From assembly GCA_017538685.1 (NCBI GenBank), contig JAFYIK010000043.1, positions 1-19,543 on the forward strand: DNA of 19,543 bases, written 5' to 3'. This stretch comes from Bacteroidales bacterium. Its GTDB lineage: Bacteria > Bacteroidota > Bacteroidia > Bacteroidales > UBA932. Numbering within the stretch: the stretch's first letter is position 1; each line of letters opens with the position of its first letter. The position numbers and the translations under genes are program-made. Under the pieces are notes generated by a model. That model made no database searches and was not told the origin of the DNA. It saw only the letters and a list, made by a program, of their open reading frames with translations. This document shows, in pieces, positions 9,699 to 17,387 of the stretch.

Positions 9699-9710
9699 CG
9701 TAAAAAATAT

Positions 9711-9880
9711 GCGCGTATGCAACCGGCCCGGGCGGAACTCCAGTCGCTTCGCTCCTTCCGGCCCCTCCCATCGCTATCTTCGTTCTCGCTGCGCTCGAAC
9801 TCGCTATCGACGGACGCCTACCCCCTTCCCGTGCCCGGGGGTGGGCACGTCCTCCAGGGCCAAGTTGCACGCGCGTACGC
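9711..9880. repeat. GC-rich repeat-like intergenic element between lgt and the efflux operon
   Basis: The 230-bp gap 9671-9900 holds the lgt promoter and then about 170 bp unlike the surrounding genes. TCGCT occurs five times in 62 bp (9744-9805). TCGCTATC recurs 30 bp apart (9771 and 9801) and GAACTC recurs at 9735 and 9797. A hairpin with the perfect 7-bp stem CGTGCCC/GGGCACG lies around 9829-9848. The ends are related in inverted orientation: GCGCGTATGCAAC (9711-9723) against GTTGCACGCGC (9864-9874). The translations are Arg/Pro/Ser-rich and look non-coding. This resembles a dispersed intergenic repeat or a short palindromic element rather than a gene. Copy number elsewhere cannot be judged from this window. 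Confidence 0.45.
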
Positions 9881-9900
9881 AGGCACGATTGTTGCAGCGA

Positions 9901-11424
9901 ATGGCTGGACTTTTAGTGTATTATATGATCATTTTAGCAAGTGTTTTGGCTATCGCGGCGGCGCAGGTGGACACTGTGCAGACCGCACAGGGTCAAGAAG
10001 AGACAATCGCAGAGATAACCCTGGAGCAGGCGCTGCAGATAGCGCTGAGCGAAAACATAGCCGTGAAGGTGGCTGACAAGGAGATCGAGAGGGCGCAGTA
10101 CTCGAAGAAGGGCACGTACGCCTCGCTGTTTCCGAAGATCGACGCTTCGGCGTCCATCCAGCGCACCATCAAGAAGCAGGTTATGTATATGGGCGGTGAC
10201 GATAACGACGAAGACGGTGGCGGCGGAGGAATGTCGGGGATGATGAGCGGCGTGCTCGCTCCCGTTATGTACTATATCGAGGAGCTCTATAAAGCCACGA
10301 ATACGCCGTTCGTGCCGTATGTGGCCCCTCCCTCCACTTCCGATGATTCGAACGGCGGCGGCATCGAGGTCGGTCGTTTGAATACGTTCTCCGCCGGAGT
10401 GAGCGCCTCGATGCCTATCATCAATTTCCAGCTCTGGGAGTCGCTGAAGCTCAGCGGAAACCAGGTGGAGCTGGCGGTGGAAAAGGCTCGGTCCAGCCGC
10501 CTCGAGATGGTGACCCAGGTCAAGCAGGCCTATTTCCAGGTGCTGTTCGCGAAGGAAGCGGCGAAGGTCTATAAGGAAGTCTACGAAAACGCGCTGGCAA
10601 ACAAAGAGAAGATCCAGATGCGTTACGAGGCGCAGAAGGCCTCGGAGCTGGAACTCGCCCGCGCGCTGACGACCCTCGCCAACGCGATTCCGAATATGTA
10701 CGACTCCGAGAACGCCGTGACCCTCGCCCTCTGGCAGCTGAAGGCCGTGATGGGAGTGGACCTGGACCTTCAGATCGACACCAAAGGTGAGCTCCACGAC
10801 TACGCCGAGGAGATGACGATCCTCTATGGCGAAAACGAACTGAGCCTCGAGAACAACTCCTCGATGCGCCAGCTCGAACTTCAGGCCGCGCAGCTCGCAA
10901 GTGCCGTGAGATCAAGCAAATACGCCAACCTCCCGAGCCTGTCGCTGGGCTTCGCCTACCAGTACAGCGCGATGGCGAACGACTATAATTTCTCGAACTA
11001 CAAGTGGACGCCTTACTCCTACGTAGGCCTGTCGCTCAACATCCCCATCTTCGCGGGCGGCCAGCGCTACCACTCCATCAAGGCGGCGCAGGTGCAGGCC
11101 GAAGAGCTGGACATCCAGAAGCTCGAGACCGAAAGGCGCCTGCGAATCAGCATCAGGCAGAACCTCAACACTATGGAGACTGCGATGCGCAGCTTCGACG
11201 CGGCCGACGCCGCCCTTGAGGCTTCCCGCAAGTCCTACGACATCACCCTCGCCTCCTACGAAATAGGCGGCGCCACCCTCACGGACCTCAACGACGCCCA
11301 GCTAGCCCTCACCCAGGCGCAGCTCACCGCCGGCCAGAGCATATTCAATTACCTCACCGCCAAGGCCAGCCTCGAAGGCGCGCTCGGCAACGATTTCCTC
11401 GAAACAAGCGAAAACAATGAATAA
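9901..11424 (+). CDS. TolC-like outer-membrane efflux channel
   Basis: This is the outer-membrane factor of a tripartite RND pump (OEP/TolC family) that forms the exit duct across the periplasm and outer membrane. From ATG 9901 it is 507 residues with a hydrophobic N-terminus ending in AIAAAQ (signal peptide, cleavage near 20-22). The family pattern follows: ITLEQALQIALSENI (39-53), the first coiled-coil repeat, and a second repeat beginning near SSMRQLELQAAQLAS with LSLNIPIFAGGQRYHSIKAA and SYEIGGATLTDLNDAQLAL. A Gly/Asp-rich stretch (about 98-117) and a Pro/Ser segment (about 140-158) lie in the first half, probably extramembrane loops. The n-region lacks a positive charge, so an upstream TTG (9889, 9892 or 9865) is possible. 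The stop overlaps the next ATG by 8 bp (ATGAATAA). Confidence 0.9.
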   Translation: MAGLLVYYMIILASVLAIAAAQVDTVQTAQGQEETIAEITLEQALQIALSENIAVKVADKEIERAQYSKKGTYASLFPKIDASASIQRTIKKQVMYMGGDDNDEDGGGGGMSGMMSGVLAPVMYYIEELYKATNTPFVPYVAPPSTSDDSNGGGIEVGRLNTFSAGVSASMPIINFQLWESLKLSGNQVELAVEKARSSRLEMVTQVKQAYFQVLFAKEAAKVYKEVYENALANKEKIQMRYEAQKASELELARALTTLANAIPNMYDSENAVTLALWQLKAVMGVDLDLQIDTKGELHDYAEEMTILYGENELSLENNSSMRQLELQAAQLASAVRSSKYANLPSLSLGFAYQYSAMANDYNFSNYKWTPYSYVGLSLNIPIFAGGQRYHSIKAAQVQAEELDIQKLETERRLRISIRQNLNTMETAMRSFDAADAALEASRKSYDITLASYEIGGATLTDLNDAQLALTQAQLTAGQSIFNYLTAKASLEGALGNDFLETSENNE

Positions 11425-12430
11425 AGTACTAACCCTAACAGCCGCAGTCCTCGCTATCAGCGCGTGCGGTCAGACCCAGCAAGGCAAACAGTCCGCTCCG
11501 GCAGACGTCACCCCTAATGTCAGGATCATCAAGGCCCAAAAGCACACGGTGTCCGTGGACAACACCTATTCGGTGACCCTCCAGGCCTTCGCGGTGAACA
11601 ACATCGCCCCGCAGGCCAGCGGACGCATAATCAGCATAAAGGCCGAGATCGGCGACTATGTCCGCAAGGGCCAGATCCTCGCCGAGATGGACCGCGCGAA
11701 CCTGGACCAGGCCGAGCTGCAGCTCAAGAACGCCGAGAGCGAGCTCGCCCGCACGAAAGCCCTCTACGAAAAGGGCGGGGTCAGCAAGGCGGACTACGAG
11801 ACTGTGGAGCTGAACTACAAAGTCCGCGAGAGCGCCTGCAGGAACCTCCGCGATAACACCGTGCTGAAAAGCCCGCTGGACGGAGTGATCACCGCAAGGA
11901 ATTACGACCAGGGAGATATGTATTCGATGTCCTCGCCGCTCTTCGTGGTGCAGCAGATCAACCCGCTAAAGGCCCTCGTTTCGGTCTCCGAAAAAGACTA
12001 CTCCCTGCTTAAGAAGGGCGTGAAGGCCGAGATAGTCACCGAAGCCCTTCCGGGCAAGGTGTTCGACGGCCAGGTAGCCCTCGTGCATCCGACCATAGAC
12101 GCTGCGACCCACACCGTCACCGCTGAAATCTATATCCCCAACGCGGCCCGCGAGCTGCGCCCGGGTATGTACGGCAGCGCGAAGGTGATCTTCGGCAGCG
12201 CCAGCCGCGTCCTGATCCCCGACTCCGCTATCGTGAAGCAGCAGGGCTCCGGCGTGAAGGCGGTCTTCGTGCTCGGCGCGGACAATACCGTCACTATGAG
12301 GGTGGTCGAACTCGGCCGTCACCTCAACGATCAGTACGAAGTGCTGAGCGGCCTCGATGAAGGCGAAACCATCGTCACAAGCGGCCAGAGCACCCTTCGC
12401 AACGGCACCAAAGTAAACGTCCTCGAGTAA
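11417..12430 (+). CDS. RND efflux periplasmic adaptor lipoprotein (MFP/HlyD family)
   Basis: This 337-residue membrane-fusion protein links the inner-membrane pump to the outer-membrane channel. The N-terminus MNKVLTLTAAVLAISACGQ is a lipoprotein signal with the lipobox ending at Cys17. The mature protein would therefore be lipid-anchored in the inner membrane after Lgt processing. Family features follow: the first lipoyl half-motif GRIISIKAEIGDYVRKGQILAEMD, a short helical hairpin (ANLDQAELQLKNAESELARTKALYEKGG), the second lipoyl half with LKSPLDGVITARNYDQGDMY, the beta-barrel region with LRPGMYGSAKV, and the membrane-proximal domain. It overlaps the channel gene by 8 bp and shares one A with the pump ATG (TAATG). 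Substrate specificity cannot be inferred. Confidence 0.94.
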   Translation: MNKVLTLTAAVLAISACGQTQQGKQSAPADVTPNVRIIKAQKHTVSVDNTYSVTLQAFAVNNIAPQASGRIISIKAEIGDYVRKGQILAEMDRANLDQAELQLKNAESELARTKALYEKGGVSKADYETVELNYKVRESACRNLRDNTVLKSPLDGVITARNYDQGDMYSMSSPLFVVQQINPLKALVSVSEKDYSLLKKGVKAEIVTEALPGKVFDGQVALVHPTIDAATHTVTAEIYIPNAARELRPGMYGSAKVIFGSASRVLIPDSAIVKQQGSGVKAVFVLGADNTVTMRVVELGRHLNDQYEVLSGLDEGETIVTSGQSTLRNGTKVNVLE

Positions 12431-15400
12431 TGAGCATCTATCGCACATCAGTCAACAAGCCCGTGACCACGGCGCTGGTCTTCGTGGTGTTCATAATCTT
12501 CGGCGTGTACTCGCTGACGAAGACGAGCATCGCGCAGTTCCCGGAGTTCGAGAGCAACACCATTATGGTGATGTCGTCCTACGCCGGAGCGAGCGCCGAA
12601 GACATAGAGAACAACCTCACGAAGGTGCTGGAGAACTCCCTCAACGGAGTGTCGGACCTTAAGGAGCTGACCTCGAATTCCAAGGAAAACATCAGCCTCC
12701 TCACCCTTACCTTCGAGTACGGCACGGACATAGAAGAAGCCACCAACAACGTCCGCGACAAGCTTGATATGGTCAGCACCTCGCTGCCGGACGGCGCGAG
12801 CCTCCCGACCATCTTCAAGTTCAGTGCGGACGATATGCCTATTATGATCCTGTCCGCCACGGCAGACGAATCGCTGCCCGGCCTGGACAAGATCCTGGAC
12901 GACCGCCTCGCCACCCCGCTGGCCCGTGTGACCGGAGTGGGAACCATCTCAGTGGTGGGAGCGCCTACCCGCGAAATCCAGATCTACTGCGACCCGCACA
13001 AGCTCGAAGCCTACGGCCTGACGATCAGCTCGATAGCGAGCGTCATCGCGGCCGAGAACCGCAACATCCCTTCCGGTAACATCGACGTCGGCACGGACAC
13101 CTACACCCTCCGTGTACAGAAAGAGTTTACATCGCCGCAGGAGATGCTTGACATAGTGCTCAGCACCGCGGGCGGCAAGGTCGTCTACCTCCGCGACGTG
13201 GCGACCCTCCGCGACGGCACGCAGGAGCGCGAGCAGGAGTCCTACACCAACGGACGCAGGGCCGCCCGCATCATCATCCAGAAGCAGAGCGGCGCGAACA
13301 CCGTGGATGTCATCCGCAAGGTGAAAAAGCAGCTCGTGAAGATTGAAAAGACCCTCCCGAGCGACATCAAGATAGAGACGGTGGTGGACGGTTCCACCAA
13401 CATCATCAACACCATCAATACCCTACGCGACACCATCATCATCACCTTCCTGGTGGTTATGCTCGTGGTGTTCCTGTTCCTTGGGCGCTGGAGGGCGACC
13501 TTCATAATCGTGCTGAGCATCCCGGTGGCCCTGCTCGCCTCGATCGTGTATCTGTTCGCGACGGGCAACACGCTGAACATAGTGTCGATGTCCGCCCTTT
13601 CGATAGCCATAGGAATGGTCGTGGACGACGCAATCGTCGTCCTTGAAAACATAACGACGCATCTGGACAGGGGAGAGAAGCCCAAGGAGGCAGCCGTGCT
13701 CGCGACGGGCGAGGTCAGCATCTCCGTTATCGCTTCCACCCTCACGATGCTCTGCGTGTTCCTGCCCCTGACTATGATCAAGGGCTTCACCGGAGTGATG
13801 TTCCGCCAGCTCGGCTGGATAGTGAGTATCATTATGGTGGTCTCCACCACCGCAGCCCTCACCCTGGTGCCTATGCTCTGCTCGCGCTTCCTTCGTTCGG
13901 GCAAGCGCAGCGGAAAGCTCTATGACATCTTCTTCGTGCCGTGGAACAGGCTGCTCGAAAAGATATCGGAGGGCTACGGCAGGATGATACGCTGGTGCAC
14001 CACGCACCGCCGCTGGGTGGTCCTCGCCGCATTCGCGATCTTCGCGGCTGTGGCCGGACTCTACCTCCCGCAGATGAAGACGGAGTACTTCCCGAAGAGC
14101 GACGAAGGCCGTATCAGGGTTAACATAAGCCTGCCTGTCGGCACTGCGCAGGCAACCACCGCCCGCGTCGCGGACGACATCTACAACGACATTATGGCCG
14201 CAGTGCCTGAGGTGAAGATCATCAACGTCACCTACGGCCAGGCGGACACGGACAACACCTTCGCGAATATGCAGAGCAACGGCACGCACGTCATCTCGAT
14301 GAACCTGAACGTGGGCACCGTGGACACCCGCAAGCGCAGTTCGGACGAAATCGCCACGGTCATCCGCGGCATCCTCGCGCGCTACCCGCAGATCCGCAAG
14401 GGACTCGTGTTCGAGGGCGGCGGCGGAATGGGCGGAGCCACCACCGTGGACGTGGAAATCTACGGCTACGACTTCCGCGAGACCGACCGCGTGGCGCACG
14501 TGCTGCAGGAAAAGATGCGTTCCGACGCCGCTTTCGCGCAGGTGACCCTCTCGCGCGACGAGTACACGCCCGAATACCAGATCAACTTCGACCGCACGAA
14601 GCTGGCGCTCAACGGCCTGACTTCCAGCACCGCCGGCGCAGCGTTCAGCGCGGCTATGTCCGGCACCGTGGCGTCGTTCTACCGCGAAGACGGCGAGGAG
14701 TACAACATCCGCGTGCGCTACGCCCCGGAGTTCCGCCGTTCGATCGAGGATATGGAGAACATCACTATTATGAACGCCCAGGGCAGGCCGGTGAAGATGA
14801 AGGAACTCGGCACGCTCGTGGAGGCCGAAGTGCCCCCGACCATCGAGCGTAAGGACCGCGAGCGCCTCATCACAGTGAGCGGCATCCTGAAGAGCGGAAG
14901 CGCGCTCAGCGACGCGGTAGCCCGCACTGAAGAGATGATAGCGGACACAGACATCCCTGCCGGGCTGACCACTGTGATCGCCGGCGACTACGAAGACCAG
15001 CAGGAGATGTTCCACGATATGATCATCCTCCTGATCCTCATCATAGTACTGGTCTACATAGTGATGGCGGCGCAGTTCGAATCGTTCCTCTCGCCGTTCG
15101 TGATTATGTTCTCCATCCCGTTCGCCCTCGTGGGCGTGGCGGTGGGAATGCTCGTCACAGGAGGAGCGATCGGTGTTATGGGCCTTATCGGCATTCTGAT
15201 CCTGATGGGTATAGTGGTGAAGAACGGTATCGTGCTCATCGACTACACGATACTGCTTCGCGAGAGGGGCTACGGAGCCGTTGAGGCCTCGGCGATGGCC
15301 GCCCGCAGCCGTCTGCGCCCTATCCTTATGACCACCCTCACCACCGTGCTCGGTATGCTCCCGATGGCCATCGGCCTCGGCGAGGGCTCCGAGATGTGGA

Positions 15401-15522
15401 AGGGCCTCGGAGTGGTGGTGTGCTGGGGACTTTCGATCTCCACGCTCGTCACACTCGTGCTTATCCCCACCATCTATTGCGTGTTCGCCGTAAGGCAGGA
15501 AAGAAGAAGAAAGAGAGTATGA
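12430..15522 (+). CDS. AcrB-like RND efflux pump, inner-membrane subunit (HAE1 type)
   Basis: This 1030-residue proton-driven transporter uses the periplasmic porter domains to capture substrates and pass them to the outer-membrane channel. The layout is the duplicated RND fold: one N-terminal helix (about 14-32), a large periplasmic loop, six helices, and then the same again from about residue 535. Proton-relay residues are present: D399 and D400 in VVDDAIVVLEN (helix 4) and K931 in VVKNGIVLIDY (helix 10). The porter signature AQFPEFESNTIMV and GASAEDIENNLTKVLE matches hydrophobe/amphiphile pumps rather than metal-exporting CzcA. The length is typical of Bacteroidota. The ATG shares a base with the adaptor stop and the TGA overlaps the next ATG (ATGA), so translation is probably coupled. 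No adjacent repressor gene is present. Confidence 0.95.
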   Translation: MSIYRTSVNKPVTTALVFVVFIIFGVYSLTKTSIAQFPEFESNTIMVMSSYAGASAEDIENNLTKVLENSLNGVSDLKELTSNSKENISLLTLTFEYGTDIEEATNNVRDKLDMVSTSLPDGASLPTIFKFSADDMPIMILSATADESLPGLDKILDDRLATPLARVTGVGTISVVGAPTREIQIYCDPHKLEAYGLTISSIASVIAAENRNIPSGNIDVGTDTYTLRVQKEFTSPQEMLDIVLSTAGGKVVYLRDVATLRDGTQEREQESYTNGRRAARIIIQKQSGANTVDVIRKVKKQLVKIEKTLPSDIKIETVVDGSTNIINTINTLRDTIIITFLVVMLVVFLFLGRWRATFIIVLSIPVALLASIVYLFATGNTLNIVSMSALSIAIGMVVDDAIVVLENITTHLDRGEKPKEAAVLATGEVSISVIASTLTMLCVFLPLTMIKGFTGVMFRQLGWIVSIIMVVSTTAALTLVPMLCSRFLRSGKRSGKLYDIFFVPWNRLLEKISEGYGRMIRWCTTHRRWVVLAAFAIFAAVAGLYLPQMKTEYFPKSDEGRIRVNISLPVGTAQATTARVADDIYNDIMAAVPEVKIINVTYGQADTDNTFANMQSNGTHVISMNLNVGTVDTRKRSSDEIATVIRGILARYPQIRKGLVFEGGGGMGGATTVDVEIYGYDFRETDRVAHVLQEKMRSDAAFAQVTLSRDEYTPEYQINFDRTKLALNGLTSSTAGAAFSAAMSGTVASFYREDGEEYNIRVRYAPEFRRSIEDMENITIMNAQGRPVKMKELGTLVEAEVPPTIERKDRERLITVSGILKSGSALSDAVARTEEMIADTDIPAGLTTVIAGDYEDQQEMFHDMIILLILIIVLVYIVMAAQFESFLSPFVIMFSIPFALVGVAVGMLVTGGAIGVMGLIGILILMGIVVKNGIVLIDYTILLRERGYGAVEASAMAARSRLRPILMTTLTTVLGMLPMAIGLGEGSEMWKGLGVVVCWGLSISTLVTLVLIPTIYCVFAVRQERRRKRV

Positions 15523-15812
15523 AAGCTGTGTTCATAGCCTATAACCAGGCATACAACGAGGAGATCGCAGAGCTTCTCGAACAGTTCGGCCAGAGGGGGT
15601 TCACCCGCTGGACCGAGGTCAGCGGACGCGGGTCCGATCAGGGTGAACCGCACTACGGCTCGCACGCCTGGCCGATCCTCAACCACGCTATGCTCGCGAT
15701 GGTGGACGACGACGCGGCCCCCCGCCTGCTCGCCGCCCTCCACGAAAAGGATAAGAAGTTCGAAGACCTCGGACTCAGGGCCTTTTGCTGGAGCGTGGAG
15801 CAGCACATTTGA
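15519..15812 (+). CDS. PG0541-family RND transporter-associated small protein
   Basis: This 97-residue protein corresponds to the family typified by Porphyromonas gingivalis PG0541, found as the last gene of RND efflux operons in Bacteroidota. It begins MKAVFIAYNQAYNEEIAELLEQFG and has a central Gly/His-rich loop (RGSDQGEPHYGSHAWP, about 37-52) followed by HAMLAMVDDDAAPRLLAAL. The beta-alpha-beta pattern, the flexible central loop and the small size resemble PII-like ferredoxin-fold regulators, but that is an inference and no ligand-binding residues are proven. It has no signal peptide, so it should be cytosolic and could sense a ligand or bind the pump's cytoplasmic face. The reading frame extends upstream inside the pump gene. 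I chose ATG 15519 because it forms the ATGA overlap and starts the conserved domain. Confidence 0.82.
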   Translation: MKAVFIAYNQAYNEEIAELLEQFGQRGFTRWTEVSGRGSDQGEPHYGSHAWPILNHAMLAMVDDDAAPRLLAALHEKDKKFEDLGLRAFCWSVEQHI

Positions 15813-15822
15813 AAATAATTGC

Positions 15823-15830
15823 TAAATTTG
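15823..15830 (+). promoter_or_regulatory. Promoter -7 box (TAAATTTG) for the thioredoxin operon
   Basis: TAAATTTG sits in the 25-bp gap after the efflux operon and ends 7 nt before the thioredoxin ATG, predicting a leaderless start and a transcription unit separate from the pump. TTTG at 15808-15811 is only 11 nt upstream, too close for a normal -33 element. Confidence 0.55.
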
Positions 15831-15837
15831 GAGCACT

Positions 15838-16152
15838 ATGGAAATAGAAATTACAAGTCAGAATTTTAATGATGTCATCGCGAGCGCCCCGGTGGTCCTC
15901 GTGGATTTCTGGGCGGTGTGGTGCGGCCCCTGCAGGGCCCTCGCTCCCACCGTGGCCGAAATCGCAGAAGAGTACGCAGGGAAAATAGTGGTTGCAAAAT
16001 GCAACGTTGACGACGTTCAGGACATCTCTATACAGTACGGAATCCGAAGCATTCCCACACTCATCTTTTTCAAAGATGGTGTGCCGGCCGACAAAACGAT
16101 CGGATTGGTACCTAAAGAAGAAATTGTTAAACGTATAAACTCTCTGTTATGA
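15838..16152 (+). CDS. trxA: Thioredoxin
   Basis: This 104-residue cytoplasmic dithiol-disulfide oxidoreductase reduces protein disulfides and supplies electrons to enzymes such as ribonucleotide reductase. The active site WCGPC has its redox cysteines at 29 and 32, preceded by VLVDFWAVWCGPC. The cis-proline is P73 in SIPTLIFF. The buried-acid position in LVDFW (D23) is conserved. It has no signal peptide, so it is not one of the periplasmic TlpA-like forms. The size is exactly that of classic Trx. It has its own promoter and overlaps the next gene by 4 bp. Bacteria often carry several thioredoxins, so the trxA symbol reflects the family rather than proven primary function. Confidence 0.95.
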   Translation: MEIEITSQNFNDVIASAPVVLVDFWAVWCGPCRALAPTVAEIAEEYAGKIVVAKCNVDDVQDISIQYGIRSIPTLIFFKDGVPADKTIGLVPKEEIVKRINSLL

Positions 16153-16853
16153 AGAAATTAATTGCAGCTGCTGCGGCTCTCTTCCTGATTGCCTTCAGCG
16201 CAAATGCACAGCTTGGTGTGGTCGCCGGTCTGACGAGCAACTCGACGGATCTCAAGGGCGCCTACAGCGATATCGTGGAGAATCAGTCGGTGACTCAGTA
16301 CCACGCCGGTATCGTCCTCAAGCTCAACCTCCCCCTCGGCTTCTATGTGCAGCCGGGTGTGCTCTATGATATGAAAGGCGATTGCCTGAAGGATCAGATC
16401 GCCACTGAAAAAGTGACTATCACCACCAACACCGGATTCCTCGAGGTGCCCGTGCAGGCCGGTTGGAAGCTGGATATCCCCGCTATCTCCCCGTACCTGT
16501 TCGTGGAGCCTTATGCCGGATATGCAATCACCACCGAGACAAAGACCGAAGCGCAGGACGCAGCCTCGCAGGCCGCCCTTGAAGGAATCGCAAACGGTCT
16601 CGGCATCAAGCTCAATACCAAAAACTCCGATGAAGACAAATGGGACGGTCGCAACCGCGTGCAGTACGGTGTGGGAGTCGGCGGCGGTATTCTGCTTCTG
16701 AACAAACTCGCCGTGTCGGTGAAGTGGTATTGGGATTTCGGTAACCTGTATAACGAAGAAGGTCAGGCCAGCTGGTCAGCTGAGCAGATGTACCAGGCCG
16801 CGAAGGATAACAAAGCCAACGGTATCGCCGTAACGGCCACTCTCTACTTCTAG
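16149..16853 (+). CDS. Outer-membrane beta-barrel family protein (porin-like, PorT/OMP_b-brl type)
   Basis: This 234-residue exported protein starts with a clear signal peptide: MKKLIAAAAALFLIAFSANA, cleaved before QLG at residue 21. The rest alternates polar and hydrophobic residues in short strands (LGVVAGL, YHAGIVLKLNL, FYVQPGVLYDMKG, GFLEVPVQAGWKL, SPYLFVEPYAGYAI, VQYGVGVGGGILL). It ends with an aromatic residue (TATLYF), the usual barrel-assembly C-terminus. This matches the outer-membrane beta-barrel domain proteins abundant in Bacteroidota. An Asp/Glu/Thr/Ala-rich stretch (about 120-158) likely forms an extracellular loop. A specific role is not deducible. It overlaps thioredoxin by 4 bp and is followed after 3 nt by the LOG-family gene. 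Confidence 0.85.
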   Translation: MKKLIAAAAALFLIAFSANAQLGVVAGLTSNSTDLKGAYSDIVENQSVTQYHAGIVLKLNLPLGFYVQPGVLYDMKGDCLKDQIATEKVTITTNTGFLEVPVQAGWKLDIPAISPYLFVEPYAGYAITTETKTEAQDAASQAALEGIANGLGIKLNTKNSDEDKWDGRNRVQYGVGVGGGILLLNKLAVSVKWYWDFGNLYNEEGQASWSAEQMYQAAKDNKANGIAVTATLYF

Positions 16854-16856
16854 TCA

Positions 16857-17387
16857 ATGTCAGGCAAAAAGGCGCTCTTTTTCTGCGCCGGCAGTTCGAC
16901 CATAGATCCTAAATACAACCAAGCCGCCCGGGAAGCAGTCCGCGCGGCTTGTTTGTGTGGTTATGAGATCGTCTCCGGCGGCACGATCAAAGGTACGATG
17001 AAGGTCGTCAGCGATGCGGCCCGCGAGTGCGGAGCCCGCGTCAAAGGCGTCCTCCCGCGTTTTATGGAAGGTCTGGAGTATCCGGCCCTGGATGAGCTGG
17101 TCTGGACCGGCACTATGGCGGAGCGGAAGGAGGAGATGAGGCGCGGGGTCACCCTCGCGGTGGCGCTCCCGGGCGGAATCGGCACTCTCGACGAACTCGC
17201 CGAGACCTGCACCCTCATCAGGCTTCACCAGACTGAAGCGAAGATGGTGATCTACAACGTGGACGGCTTCTACGACATCCTGGAGAGTCTCTTCGACTTC
17301 TATGTGGAGACCGGAATGCTGGACCTGCCCACCAGGCAGAAATACATCTTCGTAAGGACTCCGGAAGAATTCAAGAAAGAACTATGA
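16857..17387 (+). CDS. LOG-family protein (nucleoside monophosphate phosphoribohydrolase-like)
   Basis: This 176-residue Rossmann-fold protein belongs to the LOG/lysine-decarboxylase-like family. Members cleave cytokinin riboside or purine 5'-monophosphates to the free base and ribose 5-phosphate. The diagnostic PGGxGTxxE motif is PGGIGTLDE (105-113), and the upstream RK pair that binds phosphate is in MAERKEEM (87-94). The first glycine motif reads SGGTIKGTM (40-48) rather than the usual GGGxxGLMG, so this is a divergent subgroup and the substrate is uncertain. The N-terminus FFCAGSS matches the family's first strand and CGSS-type turn. It starts 3 nt after the barrel gene and overlaps the prenyl synthase by 4 bp. 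Confidence 0.88.
   Translation: MSGKKALFFCAGSSTIDPKYNQAAREAVRAACLCGYEIVSGGTIKGTMKVVSDAARECGARVKGVLPRFMEGLEYPALDELVWTGTMAERKEEMRRGVTLAVALPGGIGTLDELAETCTLIRLHQTEAKMVIYNVDGFYDILESLFDFYVETGMLDLPTRQKYIFVRTPEEFKKEL

Noticed and set aside
9775..9782. TATCTTCG as a promoter for the efflux operon
   Set aside because: It has a mismatch in the TTTG part, lies within the repeat-like element about 120 nt before the gene, and lacks a -33 element.
9829..9848. CGTGCCC/GGGCACG hairpin as an intrinsic terminator
   Set aside because: It has no following T-tract on either strand and lies between divergent genes, where no transcript needs to end.
9652..9900. Upstream extension of the TolC-like frame
   Set aside because: The added 83 residues are Arg/Pro/Ser-rich, lie across the repeat-like element and precede the signal peptide, so they are probably not translated.
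13423..15015. Antisense open frame of 530 codons opposite the RND pump gene
   Set aside because: Its composition is rich in His, Arg, Asp and Val as expected from the reverse complement of a C-ending codon bias, and no family motif is visible.
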